In this document: positions 5,606-5,926 of the stretch, piece after piece
Layout: every line of letters begins with the position of its first letter
How positions within the stretch are numbered: the stretch's first letter is position 1
Source of the DNA: a candidate division WWE3 bacterium RIFOXYD1_FULL_39_9
GTDB lineage: Bacteria; Patescibacteriota; WWE3; UBA101185; UBA10185
Assembly: GCA_001773295.1 (NCBI GenBank)
Contig: MEWG01000021.1
Location: 1 to 5,926, forward strand
DNA length: 5,926 bases
Reading direction: 5' to 3'
Position numbers and translations under genes: made by a program
Notes under the pieces: model-generated
Databases searched by the model: none
Told to the model about the DNA's origin: nothing
What the model saw: only the letters and a program-made list of their open reading frames with translations

Positions 5606-5926
5606 GAATTGTCCAGCCAGTAATGTGTAAAGTAACTGTGTGTGCCTTTTCCAAGATGGTACTCGTCGATATAAAAAATTTTAGGAATGTCCAGTTTGTT
5701 TAATCGAGTTTTCATCTCAGCCATTAAATGTTTTTGTGAGGGTATCTTGCGGACATCAAAGTCCACCATTAGAACATTAACTTTCTTGTATTCACCTGAG
5801 TTAATCAAATTATCCAAAATAGCGCATTCGGCGCCTTCGCAGTTTATTTTTAGGTAGACCTGATCTTCGGGTTTTAAGTTTTGCGCAAACCAGTCACCGG
5901 CACTTACTAGCTTTATTTCCCTTGAT
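5602..5926 (-). CDS. FkbM-type SAM-dependent methyltransferase, C-terminal 107 residues (5' end outside window)
   Basis: The frame is open from the right window edge to a TGA at 5602-5604. No ATG is needed within the visible part, so the gene begins beyond the window. The visible sequence contains IKLVSAGDWFAQN, QVYLKINC-E30-G-A-E33-CAILDNL and LINSGEYKKVNVLMVDFD. The (L/M)K(I/M)(D/N)xEGAE block followed by a leucine helix and a hydrophobic strand is the hallmark of the C-terminal half of FkbM-family (Methyltransf_21) O-methyltransferases, which commonly methylate sugar hydroxyls. The SAM-binding N-terminal half is not visible, so activity cannot be judged. The end is unusual in being rich in aromatic and histidine residues (GTHSYFTHYWLDNS). 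The stop overlaps the next gene's start by four bases (ATGA), placing it in the same transcription unit and showing that the cassette continues to the right. Confidence 0.8.
   Translation of the reverse strand, partial: SREIKLVSAGDWFAQNLKPEDQVYLKINCEGAECAILDNLINSGEYKKVNVLMVDFDVRKIPSQKHLMAEMKTRLNKLDIPKIFYIDEYHLGKGTHSYFTHYWLDNS

Noticed and set aside
5602..5817. A complete 71-residue gene starting at TTG 5817
   Set aside because: The frame stays open to the window edge and the FkbM KINCEGAE motif lies upstream of that TTG, so this is the end of a longer gene.
1..5926. tRNA, rRNA, CRISPR array, insertion sequence, integrase or attachment site
   Set aside because: No cloverleaf, regularly spaced repeat, transposase or recombinase motif, or long terminal repeat was seen on either strand.

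Overview
The window looks like part of a tailed-phage or prophage genome, most likely from an environmental or metagenomic source. The phage assignment rests mainly on the left-most gene. Its N-terminus (MATRFYLPSTGAAPVS) and its later Y-A-x-G-Q-W-x-S-D-P and DGTVVRGT segments match, from memory, a family common among uncultured phage structural proteins. The DNA is AT-rich by eye. All three stop codons (TAG, TGA, TAA) are used as ordinary stops, so the standard bacterial code applies. I cannot name a host or a phage lineage.

Every gene I can support is on the minus strand, so transcription runs right to left. In that order they are: a 5'-truncated FkbM-type methyltransferase (5602-5926); two adjacent related class I methyltransferases of the Methyltransf_24 type (5063-5605 and 4365-5063); a fusion of a DUF616-like glycosyltransferase domain with a Methyltransf_11-type domain (2920-4365); a small GT-A-like protein (2172-2876); a large two-domain glycosyltransferase (464-2179); and, after a 94-base gap, the start of the virion-type protein (1-369, running off the left edge). 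Most junctions in the enzyme block are stop/start overlaps: ATGA, TGATG, TAATG and an 8-base overlap. This indicates one polycistronic unit with translational coupling.

The six enzyme genes carry about eight catalytic domains: four methyltransferases and four glycosyltransferase-like domains. No gene for nucleotide-sugar synthesis, polymerisation or membrane export is visible, and none of the proteins has a signal peptide or membrane segment. The simplest reading (inference) is a cytoplasmic glycan-building and O-methylation cassette using host sugar nucleotides and S-adenosylmethionine. Its target could be a virion protein, such as the adjacent one, or a host surface glycan.

The most notable points are the two linker-joined fusion enzymes, the second glycosyltransferase-like domain present both as a fusion and as a free-standing neighbour, the tandem methyltransferase pair, and a 17-codon out-of-frame tail at the 2920/2876 junction that ends in an ATGA overlap with the next gene. 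There is no tRNA, rRNA, CRISPR array, insertion sequence or integrase in the window, and no gene-free stretch over 300 bases.
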